Below the pieces are notes generated by a model that was given only the letters and a program-made list of their open reading frames with translations, searched no databases and was not told the DNA's origin. Shown piece by piece: positions 35,673-46,600 of a DNA stretch of 64,000 nt. How positions within the stretch are numbered: the first letter of the stretch is position 1; each line of letters begins with the position of its first letter. Position numbers and translations under genes: made by a program. Source of the stretch: Piper betle (Eukaryota > Streptophyta > Magnoliopsida > Piperales > Piperaceae); contig JAURVB010014725.1 of assembly GCA_033002965.1 (NCBI GenBank), positions 62,001-126,000 on the forward strand. Direction: 5' to 3'.

Positions 35673-36352
35673 GATGGTGGTTATATTGATGTAAATTTAC
35701 ACTTAAGCTGCTCTTAATAGAAAAATTAGATAATTATTAATCTCGGCCTATAACATTTTCCCATGTATACATGTATGATGTCATCATTTTACGAATCTCG
35801 CATCTGTACAGGACTGCATACAGCTTGCTCCACCTTGCTTGGCTAGTGACTTCTACGTGTCACAAACTAGCGGTTAATATCAATGCTCTTTTTCTAACAG
35901 ATATCTAATGGGCAATCTTGCTACTTTATATGTGGTCTTCCTATGAATTATAATTTTATTAACATAATAGAACAAGGAGATGACATTATAGAGCTCCTCA
36001 TATAATGTTTTTGTCCAAATGCATTTATTGAAGAATATGTAGTTGGTAACTAAATTATATCTCAGCCAAAAAATTGTCTTGTTTTGTGTTTCGTGTATAA
36101 TTTTATTACCCATGAGATCCAGTCCTCAAATATAAACATCAAACTCACATCCAAAATAAGAATTTGCAGGATAAAGATCTAATAAAAACAGTTTGTATAA
36201 TTGAATTTTTGTGCCTGTTTTCAAAATGACCCATTTCGGGATTGTAAATTATATGTACCTATATACACCAAACTCTACAGGTCACATACTTTCAGATGAT
36301 GCTCTAATTTCTTGTAAAAATACAAATAGATTGATGATTACATCTCTTTGAT
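35673..36352. other. Intergenic DNA and likely 3' UTR of the DUF241 gene
   Basis: The part nearest 36352 should be the 3' UTR of the minus-strand gene. A minus-strand frame at 35880-36113 has no recognisable content. Confidence 0.4.
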
Positions 36353-37207
36353 CTATCGTGTGGTCATCACATTGAGAAGGGAAACCCGGGTGCAAATGAG
36401 GCTCCTGTACAACCTCTCGCTCCCCTTCTCTATCCCCTCCACACACTCCTCCGCTGCCTGCAGCTGCCGCAGCGCCACCGCCTTCTCCTCTGACAGCCCC
36501 ATCTCCGCCGCCTCTTCCAATTCCCTCATCATCATCATCCCCTCCCCACTTTTCTTCCTCCTAATTAAACCCATCCAATTGCTCGAATTGCACCAAGAAA
36601 CCGACATGAACACCGCCTCCAAGACTGCCGCCGTCACCGAACAGGCCTCCCAGAGAGCCTCCACCACCTCATCCACCTCCACAGAGATCGAGATATCCGG
36701 TCGGGCTTTCTTCTCACTCTCCCTCACCATTAACGCCGCCGGGGACATCTCCTTGGCCAGCTTCTTTAGAGATCTCACAAAAGACCGAACCGGGTCCTGT
36801 CGGGCGGCCCGAGTCTCAACCTGAGCTAACCGGACTGACTCGCTCAGCCCTACCATACCGGACCGAAGGATCCCAACCGCATCCGCAAACCGGAGGAAGC
36901 GGTCGAGAAGTTCATCAACGAGCTCTGGCTGCCGCCGAATCAAGTACTGTGACTGCGCCAGGTGGAGGAGGTCATTGACCGCGTCGTGAACACTACGGAG
37001 CCGATTGAGGCCGTCACAGATTCGGGCGGAGCTGGGACCAGACTGGTCCGAGACCCATGACCAAAGGGTCTCAATTCGGTCCTTGAGCTGGGAGAGGAGA
37101 GGGTGGGATCGGGCTGGCAGGCTGGTCGACCGAATATGGTAGGAATTTTCCGGTGCCGACCGAGTGGGTTTAGGCATAGAAGCCGATCGTCTAAAACCCG
37201 AAACCAT
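36353..37207 (-). CDS. DUF241 domain protein, complete single exon
   Basis: 284 codons, uninterrupted, ATG at 37207 and TAG at 36353-36355. After a basic N-terminus (MVSGFRRSASMPKPTRS) comes YHIRSTSLPARSHPLLSQL at about residues 23-41. This is the (Y/F)H(V/I)RS(I/T)SLP(S/A)RSHP signature that opens plant DUF241 proteins. Helical segments follow, including LNRLRSVHDAVNDLLHLAQS and ELVDELLDRFLRFADAVGIL (about residues 67-115), which match the family's conserved core, and a Leu/Glu-rich C-terminus. The length is normal for this usually intronless family. There is no signal peptide or clear membrane span. Molecular function is unknown; some members are reported in root and stress contexts. Codon use is moderately GC-rich, like the DUF630 gene and unlike the flanks. 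Frames on the opposite strand here are shadows. Confidence 0.9.
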   Translation of the reverse strand: MVSGFRRSASMPKPTRSAPENSYHIRSTSLPARSHPLLSQLKDRIETLWSWVSDQSGPSSARICDGLNRLRSVHDAVNDLLHLAQSQYLIRRQPELVDELLDRFLRFADAVGILRSGMVGLSESVRLAQVETRAARQDPVRSFVRSLKKLAKEMSPAALMVRESEKKARPDISISVEVDEVVEALWEACSVTAAVLEAVFMSVSWCNSSNWMGLIRRKKSGEGMMMMRELEEAAEMGLSEEKAVALRQLQAAEECVEGIEKGSERLYRSLICTRVSLLNVMTTR

Positions 37208-37324
37208 TTTCTTTGGTTAAAAAAACTTTGGTTTGGGAAAGTATTTGCTCTAAGCTCAAGTGTATTTTTCAATGCAAAGCTCAAGCTTTTCTGTTGCACT
37301 AACACTTGGAGAAGGGAGTGCGTG

Positions 37325-37332
37325 TATATATA
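37325..37332 (-). promoter_or_regulatory. TATA box of the DUF241 gene
   Basis: TATATATA on the minus strand, within CTTATATATACACG, lies about 118 bases upstream of the ATG at 37207. It predicts a 5' UTR of roughly 90 bases. Confidence 0.65.
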
Positions 37333-37463
37333 AGAAGCTCAGAGTAGGGGTAGTTTAGGAAATTCATGAAAGATGCGCACGAGCGGGAGCGCGGAATCGG
37401 GACAGCTGTGTCGAGTAGGGCGGCGTGTGAAACCGGGAACCGAGCACCGCGCGGAGGGAGCAG

Positions 37464-37469
37464 CACGTG
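37464..37469. promoter_or_regulatory. G-box upstream of the DUF241 gene
   Basis: CACGTG within GCACGTGGGAGAACCCAC lies about 135 bases upstream of the TATA box, in a GC-rich promoter segment (37370-37580). The flanking GTGGG/CCCAC adds a short palindrome. It is a plausible bZIP/bHLH site. Confidence 0.4.
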
Positions 37470-37599
37470 GGAGAACCCACTGGTCCGGTCAGGAGGTTGG
37501 GCCCACGCGGGTGAGGGTGCATATACTGTTGACTTGACGCACGAGCTGACTGAGGCCACATTTTGGATTGACGGTGGGTCCTACGCGTAATGGTGAAGC

Positions 37600-38944
37600 A
37601 ATAAGTATGGTAATTGTGGCTAAGATCTGGGCTACTTAATTTCACAAAAGTTGATAAAAATAATTTGAAAAATTAATGATTAATTAGAAATTAGATATTG
37701 ATTGGTTAATCTGAGAACAACTGGCGAGAAAAATAATGACTATTTTTCGGAATAATTTTAAAAAACATGCCCCCGTATTCAAATTGATTGGGAAGCTAAA
37801 AAAATTGTAGCCTATATTGGCTTGAATTTTTATTATAGTGCCATATTCATTTATGTTTTTTTCATAAAGCTATCTCTTAAATTCATCCATAGTAGTGTCA
37901 AATGGTAAAAATTTTATCTCAACATTACTGATGAGCTGCTTTGGAAAAAAACATTGCTTATGAATTACGTGGGCCCAATCGATTATTAGGGTCTATTTGT
38001 TGTCATGAAATTTCACAAAAAAAATATAAAATTTAGAAGTTAAAAATTTTCTTATATTTGAATGTCTTAAAACTTAGTCAATTTTTTTAAATTTCAATCA
38101 AAGTAAACATATGTAAAAATTTTTCAAAGCCATATTTTGTGAGGAAAATTTTGGGATGCACATGCATATGAACATGCACATGAAAATAAATATTTTACTT
38201 TCATCATATTTTTTTATTATTCAGACATATAAGGAAAATATTTGAAATTTTTATGTAATTTCATCTCATTTTATTTCTATTTTATATAATTTTATTTCAT
38301 TTATACTATTTTTATTTCAACCAAACCAAATGGGTCCCTATGTGCTCAATCATTTCATAAAAGAATAATTTAATTTCTTTAAGTGCTTTTCCCCCAAAGT
38401 AGTGAAGCTTGAGGGAGTTATTTTGATGACTTTAGTTCTTTTCTAAATCACAACGTGGTTTCCCTGTGGCCATTTTCTTTATACTGGTAGAGATATGCCA
38501 ATCAATTTTCGTAATTGATGTTATATTGACTTTCTATATTGCACATGGTGCTATATCTCATCACCAAAGTTTATTCCTTGATATTTGGAGTGTATATCAA
38601 ATCAGGAATCCCTTCTTTTAAAAGTCTCCCAGATCAACTCCTCCGAGATTGATAATATAAAAAAGAAAAAGCAAAAAAGTATTAGCTTATGATAATGCTT
38701 ATATATGTTAACTCAAGTTAATATGATCTCTTAATTAGATCTTAAAAATGGCTGGATGTCTATGATAATTTTGTCTAATTTTTTTAAAAAATAAGCAGCC
38801 ATAAAATTTAAACAGATCAGGCTAGACATAATTTTAGCTGGTATTCTAATACCAGCTTGACCAGATAGTGTAATGTGTAATGAAAGATTTAATTTTTACT
38901 GGTAAAATTATTTTAGCATTAATATAATGGACTATAAATTGAAT
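37600..38944. other. AT-rich intergenic DNA
   Basis: No gene or element recognised. Confidence 0.5.
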
Positions 38945-39681
38945 CTTGCCAATTTTTAACGGGTATTTCCCATATGTAAAAACATATATAATTATACATT
39001 CTATTTTTAACAGGGACGCTCTAAAGATTGATACAGAGATATTATTTTGTATTTCTTATAAGGGTAAAGTGATTGTGAGCTCGGGGTAAAAAATTTTTCA
39101 GCCTTGAGCTCACATCTGGGCCTTCCGATTACAAGGACGGCCTAGACTTGTCGTTCTAAAAAATCTCCCCGCCAACGACGCCGTTCTGCTGCCATCGCCG
39201 TTCGGCCGTGCTCCACCTCGACCCTGCCCCGCCATGGTCGCACCTCTCCCCCACTATGATCGCCCCCACCTCGTCCGCGGTCGCCCCCTCCCCCGCTGCG
39301 AATGCCCCTCCTCCCCACTCTCCCTTGACCCTGCTGTCCCTGCCATTTGTGCCCGGATGTGGCCGGCGGCGGGTTGCCTACGGCCAACACTACCGCTCGG
39401 AAGCCGTGTTTTGTTTTGTTTTTTAAAATAGATTTGGGTTATCCTTGTAATCAGACGGCCCAGATCAAAATTTAATTTTTTTAAAAAAACAACAGATCTG
39501 AAGCGTCCTTATAATCGGACGGCCATTATGTGAGCTCGGGCCTCGGCCCTTTTATAAAGTGGAGCTTGCCAATTTTTAATGAGTATTTCCCATATGTAAA
39601 AACATATATAATTATACATTTTATTTTTAATGGGGACGCTCTAAAGATTTATATGGAGGTATTAGTTTGTATTTCTTATAA
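38945..39681. mobile_element. GC-rich insertion flanked by 117-bp direct repeats
   Basis: A 117-bp sequence starting CTTGCCAATTTTTAA and ending TATTTCTTATAA occurs at 38945-39061 and again at 39565-39681, with roughly nine in ten bases the same. Between them is a 500-bp insert. Its ends carry inverted words: GAGCTCACATCTGGGCCTTC with GATTACAAGGAC (39109-39137) versus GTCCTTATAATCGGAC with GGCCATTATGTGAGCTC (39507-39537). The middle (39165-39390) is GC-rich. It resembles the other hairpin-bearing GC-rich elements but has no (TA)n flanks. Confidence 0.6.
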
Positions 39682-39689
39682 AAGCATGC

Positions 39690-41043
39690 ATCTCAACAAT
39701 GAAGAACAATTATATATTATGTACTGTTGATATTGGTTTTACTATCATATACATATACATGAAATGAAATATAATGAAGTGGTAGAGATGTTATGGAGAG
39801 TTTATACAGGATGATCAGGACGACATGACAGAGTGGATGAGATGAACCTATACAGACAATCACAAATTTAATCCTTTAATTTACATGAATCTAGATTCTT
39901 CATGTCCCCCCTTCCAAGGCCTTCTCTAACTAAGCAAGTTTATATATATGTAGCATCTTTTCGAGTGTGTATATATATGATAATTATATTCCAATTATTG
40001 ATCCAAGAGTCCATTCTTATCCAAAGAGTAGTTCCCAAAGACAGGAGCAGCCGTTGTTCATGAATGGTTTGTAAAAGAAGGCGGATTCATGAATGGCTTG
40101 TAAAAGAAAGCTTGCCATTCATGAATCCAAATGGCAGCCGTTTGTTGTTTGAGACTTTGAGTGCTATGAGTTATTCATTGACATAACTTTTTTGAGTTAA
40201 GAAAGCTATATATTTGGCATGGTCGGCAATAATAATTTGTAGCAAGCGAATAAACTATATACTTGGCTTGGTCGGCAATCATTTGGGGTTTTTCATTTTC
40301 TGTTTGTGTTGCTCTTGCAGGCTACTTTGCAAGACCATATTTTCTAAATAACAAATTGTTTGCCTTGAATATATATATATATATAAAATTTCTTGGTATG
40401 CACGATTCGATCCCATCTGTTTTAATTAAGCCGAGTCGTTATGAAACAGACTAAAGGAAAACTACGTTCTTCATGCATAGTTAACTTCATAATTTATAAA
40501 CATTGCCTAGCTAGAAAGATGGAGCAACTAGCACCTTATATTGCCTTGGGGAAAAAAACCAAACTAAGCCATTGCAACTTTGGGTATATAAAAAGATGTC
40601 CAATGATATAGGAAGGGGAGTGGCCAATGGCTAAAAGAAAAGCCAAATCTATCTCTCTTCAAAATATAATGTTGCACATAATATATTATAGACATATGTA
40701 GGGATAAATGCAGTGAAGGAAGACCAGCTAGTGGCAACGAGGGTGTGGGTTGTCATGAAAGGGAAGGGAATGCATGTGAACTACATTATTGTCTTCTTTA
40801 AACATTACTAATCAAACGTGTAGGACATTACAATCTTTGTGTCATAAATAGCTAGGGCCTCACAACCATGTAATACATTATATGATTAGAAATTAATTAG
40901 AATTTCTCTTCTTTTTTACATCAAATGATGAATTCCATATCTGTTTATTATGTATAAGTAAACTTCCATTTTACCAGGTGACATTTTGACAATTATTTTT
41001 GGTTTCTTGAAAGAAGGTTAATGAATTTATAAATAATTATTGG
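39690..41043. other. Intergenic DNA with short repeats
   Basis: Apart from the hairpin at 40083-40128 and a short direct repeat (TTGGCATGGTCGGCAAT at 40214, TTGGCTTGGTCGGCAAT at 40263), nothing is recognisable. Confidence 0.4.
40083..40128. repeat. Perfect 15-bp-stem hairpin next to a direct repeat
   Basis: GGATTCATGAATGGC (40083-40097) and its exact reverse complement (40114-40128) are separated by 16 bases. A further direct copy, TTCATGAATGGTTTGTAAAA, lies just upstream near 40058. It is probably a remnant of a small inverted-repeat element. Confidence 0.7.
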
Positions 41044-41051
41044 CTAAGTAT

Positions 41052-41603
41052 TAGAGTTGGGCACAAGTCGAACTAGCTCACAAGTTTTTGTGAGTGGACT
41101 CGAATTCGATTTTTTTAAGCTTGATTTGAAACTCGATCCTACAAAAATTGACTTAACTCAATTACAATAGAGCCAATTTTGAGTTATATCAAATTAGACT
41201 CGATTTGATTCAAAAAATTGATTCAGCTTAAAACTTGCTCAACTCAACTCGATGTTTAATGTAAACTTTAAGTAATTTTTTCTTTAATAATACATGTATA
41301 ATATAACATTAAAAATCTTAATCTTGTATAAAAATAATTAAATCAAAATAATTTAATAGTTATTATATGACTTTCAATTATGGAAAATATCATTTATATT
41401 TTTACAAAAAAAATTAAAAATATTACATTATAGAGAAAAAACCAAATCTTCAAACTCACGGTGATAAAACTCGAAAAGGATAGATGCTCTACTCGAACTT
41501 GAACTAAAATAATTTGACTCGAAACATATTACTCAAAATTTGATTCATTTATAAAATGCACCGAGTTCAAATTTGGCGAAATTCGACTCAACTCGGCTCG
41601 TAC
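41052..41603 (+). mobile_element. hAT-like MITE, copy 3 (diverged)
   Basis: Begins TAGAGTTGGGCACAAGTC and ends AACTCGGCTCGTAC. Flanking 8-mers CTAAGTAT (41044-41051) and CTAAGAAG (41604-41611) agree at six of eight positions. It has the same GACTCGA/AACTCG-rich ends and AT-rich middle as the copies at 5849 and 20195. The imperfect duplication and divergence suggest an older insertion. Confidence 0.5.
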
Positions 41604-41611
41604 CTAAGAAG

Positions 41612-43642
41612 ATCCTTGGAAAATTAAATTTAGCTTTTCGTTAAGGCTTTACGTAATGGTTTTATGAATTCTTCATTGATATCCATTTCACAAGGACCCT
41701 CTTACATTAATTAGTTCTTATTAAATATCTAACCATAAGTTGAGGAAAAATTAATAATATTTTTCAGTATTCGCACTTTTGTACAGTCTAAGCTAATATG
41801 GAATAGATTAGTTATTACCATTTAATTTGACCTTCATTAAGGAGATGGCTAATGGACATTAGATTTGCAGCCGGCGTGAGGAAGGCAATGACAAGGGCAG
41901 ATTGCCACCCGTGTGCGCTAATATAATATTATTACTAATATATATATATTTTTTAAAAAATATTTGATCTCACTAATATCCAATTAATGTTGACCGACTT
42001 TCTTGTCTGAGTGACGTGGCACAAGGTCAACGACCCACACGAGGAATCTCGAGCCTACGAATCTGAGCTGTTGATGTGAGGGATGCAAGATTCCTGCAAA
42101 AAACAGTGCCACTTGGAACGCCCAGGGAGGTGGGAATCGGCTTGAACCGCTCTAATTTAGTCAAATTAATTAGACTTTATGACAATTTATTTTTTTAAAA
42201 AATCGCTAGAGTTAGTCGTTGAATCGTTCCCTTGTACCTACATTTTAACAAATTTACAATCATTCATGAATTTGATTGACATAAACATTATGTATCAACA
42301 ATTTAACCCTTTCATCTTATGCGTGATAATTTGATTTCCCATTGCATTGGGCATTTTAGCTTCTAATACTTATTATTATCTTTGTCAAATATGAATGAAA
42401 AGAAGGCTTGAATTTGTTTGAATTGGTCTGATACAGATTTTTATGAAAACCAATTCAATTGCTGATTGGTATGACCTCAAAACCATTCAACATATTGGAG
42501 CCCATGCTATATAACATTTTTTACCCCAAGATATTAGGCTATATACATTCAAAATATAAGATGGTCCATGTTTTTGCTTCATGACTTCAATAAATAAGTT
42601 TTCTAATCTGATGTACAATTAAAATTTGATCAAGGTGGAATTAAAATGGTTCTTCAACTATCAAACATAGAGGAAATATTTTGTTACCCTCGTGTTAAAG
42701 AGTAAAACAATAGCAAGCCAGACTGATTGATTCCTATTGACCTCGAAATTCAAATGCATCTAAAATTTGTTGACAAAGAAGAGTAGGAGGATGATTCCTT
42801 GCAACAATTTACAAGATGAAATGTGAACACAAAACAAGTTCTTACTTATAATAATTTGAAAAACTATGATATATTTAGCCATAGCAATTGGATAATTTTA
42901 AGGATCCGATTTGGTCACTTCTCTTGATCTAATAAATTGGACCGGGACAGAAGCTTGCCATGGTCCATGCACATTGGTGACAATAACATTCCCATTGTAG
43001 ATATCAAGTTACAATAGCTTTGAACTCCAAATGAAGCTCTTAAAAAGGCAATAAAGCTCCTCCTTCAATTATGCCTTGGCCCTTGATTTAGAAGGCATTT
43101 TGGCCTTTGGTGATGCTAGTAAGCAAATAAAGAAAATCTCTGTTGAAGAGTTAATCTTCATGTACAGATGCCATGTCATTCCAATGCACCAACAACCTGT
43201 TATGCTTAAGCTTTTTACAATTTTTTTGGTCAGAATACAAGCAGCATTACCACATGGGGCAGCTAGACAACACATGGAAAAGAGATGGGCAACTAACAAA
43301 CTGAACTGCATTATGGCTGAAAAAACTAACATCAATTTTTAAAGCTATAAGTTGTAGGTTTTAAACAAACTATAAACATAGAAAAACAACTATCAATCGT
43401 GCAATTCATAATTATTTATTTTTTAAAAAACATGACTATCTTGTGAGGAAAACAAAAAAATATCGTACAATGAGAAGATATGCAAAAATACTGGAATGTC
43501 ATATGGAAGACTTGACGAACTTCATATAATTTAAGCCTTAAAGAGGATGCGCAGCAGCAATTTCGGATGTGTGATGCTCAGGATTTTATTCTACCACTTC
43601 TGTTTTTTTCCGTGAGACAATATGTCATACACAAAATAATCT
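41612..43642. other. Intergenic DNA and probable 3' UTR of the PUS10 locus
   Basis: The stretch near 43642 should include the 3' UTR of the minus-strand gene. Around 42950-43340 composition is more balanced and both strands carry about 88-codon complementary frames (43069-43335 and 43076-43342). Neither has a recognisable domain, so none is called. Confidence 0.4.
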
Positions 43643-46600
43643 TTAGTTAAAGTGATCCATCTTCACATCGGTAACGTCCAGTTGCAAAATTTCAGCTCTG
43701 CACCCCAAAATTGAGCCTATGCTGAAGGAATATAAATAATGATTAAATTGTAGCAAACTTTTAAAGTTAACTTTTAAAATGAAGCATCAGAGACAGGAGA
43801 ATCATATAGAAAGCATGGTCATAGAAAAACAGAAACAAACAACTATGACACTTCATAAAATAGCATAATCGTTCCAATCGTGTTACCTGGGATGTGTGCG
43901 ACCCAGATCCCCATGCACGAACTCCTTGATATAGGTTCCAGCCTAATAGTGAAAAATCTTAAGCAAAAAGTCGGGAAAATGAATATGGGGACAGATAAAT
44001 CATCCACAAAAGAATATTATAGTATAGAGGATTAGAGCTTAACAATCAGAAAGAAGAAAATTTAACAGGAAGAATAGCAGTACAACATGATAAGCTACTA
44101 AAATAGCTAGTCAATATAGGACACTTCTCCTGACGATAATTAATCTAAAAAGGAAAGTTGAAGAATATATATCACAAACAGCATCAACCTAAGAAGCAAT
44201 TTCGTAACTAGCAGCATGGTTGCATGAATCGGAATCGGAATCGGAATCGATCTGAATCGGCCAGGAATCGGTTCAATTGAATCGGTCCAAATTAGTTTAA
44301 TCGGTCATATATAATAATTTGACAATTCATAATATAAATATATTAAGATTAGGTATCGTGTATTGATTATTTTGATATTATTCTGTGTATTATAGTTTAT
44401 GATATTTTTAAATATTTTTTAAGATTTTTTTAAATTATTTAGAATTAATTATTATTTTTAACTCGAGTTAGACTCGAGTCAACTTTTAATTACGAGAATG
44501 CCACCCTCCGATCTTTACCCCCGCCGCCGCCGGCGGCCCGGTCGGCGGGGAGTCTCGCGGCGGCGATGTCGGCAGCCCGGTCGGACGAACAGTCGGCGGC
44601 CGGGCGTCACAGCTCGATTCGGTCCGGCCACACGTCGGCGGCGACGTTGCGAGATCGGCGGCGAGGTTGGCAGCCTGGTCGGCGGCGAGGTTGGAGTCGG
44701 GGACGCACGGTGGAGGGCGGAAACGGGGCGGCAGCGGGCGGGCGGACGGGCGGCGGTGTGGGGGAGCGGGTTTGATTTTAGGTTTTTAAAATCCAAATTA
44801 CCATTTTACCCATGCTTAAATAATTTAATAAAAATCATACCTAGGGTATTTTAGTAATTTCTTAAAAACCGATTCTGATTTAAATCGGCCGATTCCGATT
44901 CTGAGTTAAATCGGTCGGAATCGGCCGAACTCGGCCGAATCGGTGACTGCATTCGGCTCCGAAATCGGATCGGCACGGTGCCGATCCGATAAATCGCCGA
45001 TTCCGCACGGAATCAGCTGTGCATATAGAGACTAGCAGAGGAAGGTCATGCACAGCTTGATACTAGCAGAATTTCTATACAGAAATGATAGAGTGTGAAC
45101 CTCTTTAGATGTGAACTTTGTAAACCTGCATCATATCCGTTAATTTTTCATCTAATAGTTTAAATTAAGAAATTATGATGGGTAGTTCCAGAAATAACTA
45201 CCCAATGTGAACCATTAGATGAAAAATCGATGGTCCTCATTGAAGTTCACAGAATTCACATTTAAAAAAGGGTTTACACTTTATCATTTCCATGTGTGTG
45301 TGTATATATATATCTTAATGCTCAATCTCAATTCAAGGTGAAACAACAATGAACAAGGAAGATTCACCTTTATGCATCCAAATCCAAGGGATGAGAACAA
45401 GATGTATCAAAGAATTATTGGAGATTTCAGACTACAATAAAAGAACAAGAGAAGAGAAACAACCAATACTGCATGAACTTCATCCACTAGCATGATAATT
45501 ACACAAATAGAAGAAACTTTTTATTTTAACTTTACTAAACAACAAACGGACTTGCTTTTTTCTACAGAGTTGTCAGTTGCATTAGAAATTATCAAATATA
45601 TCTGTCAAATGAAGCTCCAACAGGTCTCCATACATTCCCTCATCTGTACAATCTTCTTCACTAAGTAGAATACTGTCAATTGGTTACCAGATGATTTTTA
45701 TTAGATAAGTTGGATTACTACAGCCAAGTTCTGATTAGATATGAGGAAATATAATAAATAGGGTTCACAATGATGCAATTAATAATACAACATGAAGTTT
45801 GGTATTTCTTAGATACTACTTATCTTTATCAGCGTGTCAGTGTGTCCTAATGAATTAATAATTTATATTGAGGTGGTCTCTCTCCCTCCCTGATACTGTG
45901 GGAAACCATTGATGTTTGTTGCCAAATTGCCGATAAGATAATTATGTAATAACGTCTTAGAACAGTGGCAGCCTCTTTATAAGTTTGCATGAAGTAGTCC
46001 TCTGAGTAGGCAAATCTTTGGGACATCCAAAAGACTACAATCCTCGATTCCAAAGGAGTCTGATTACAGTTGGTCAAATATAAACAAAAGGATTAATTGA
46101 TCACCAACATATACAAACTCATCTCTCACTTTACAATTTCATTGCTTGTATCATTCCTCTATCATTTTCCTTCATCTTATTTAAATTCATAAATCAGGGC
46201 CAAAATTACTGTATTACAAATAAAATGACTAAACATGGAAAGAATAAATACATCGTAAAAAGCATACTCTTATACTAGCAAAACAAAATGATTTAACGTA
46301 AATAACAATGAACTAAAACAAAAGTACCTGAGTACAAAGGTGCAAGAGAAAGTATTGACAGCTTCCAGCAATTTTTTGAATCTTCATCCTAGAATTAAGG
46401 TTCAGCATTTCAGGAATTCAAACAACTTAAGGCTAATTGTCACATACAGGAAGGGCCAACTAACCAATGTATTATTCGTTTTAGCTCCAGTGGACTTCTT
46501 CGATGAAGAACTCTAATCGGAGTGTTTTGTAAGATTTCCTGAGAAACAAATTTGTTATAATAATATAGCACTAATATATATTATAGATGGCAAACGATTG

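Noticed and set aside
36348..36824. 158-codon plus-strand frame
   Set aside because: Exact antisense shadow of the DUF241 gene.
43069..43342. Complementary 88-codon frames on both strands near the PUS10 3' end
   Set aside because: No recognisable protein on either strand; the segment is more likely 3' UTR or intergenic.
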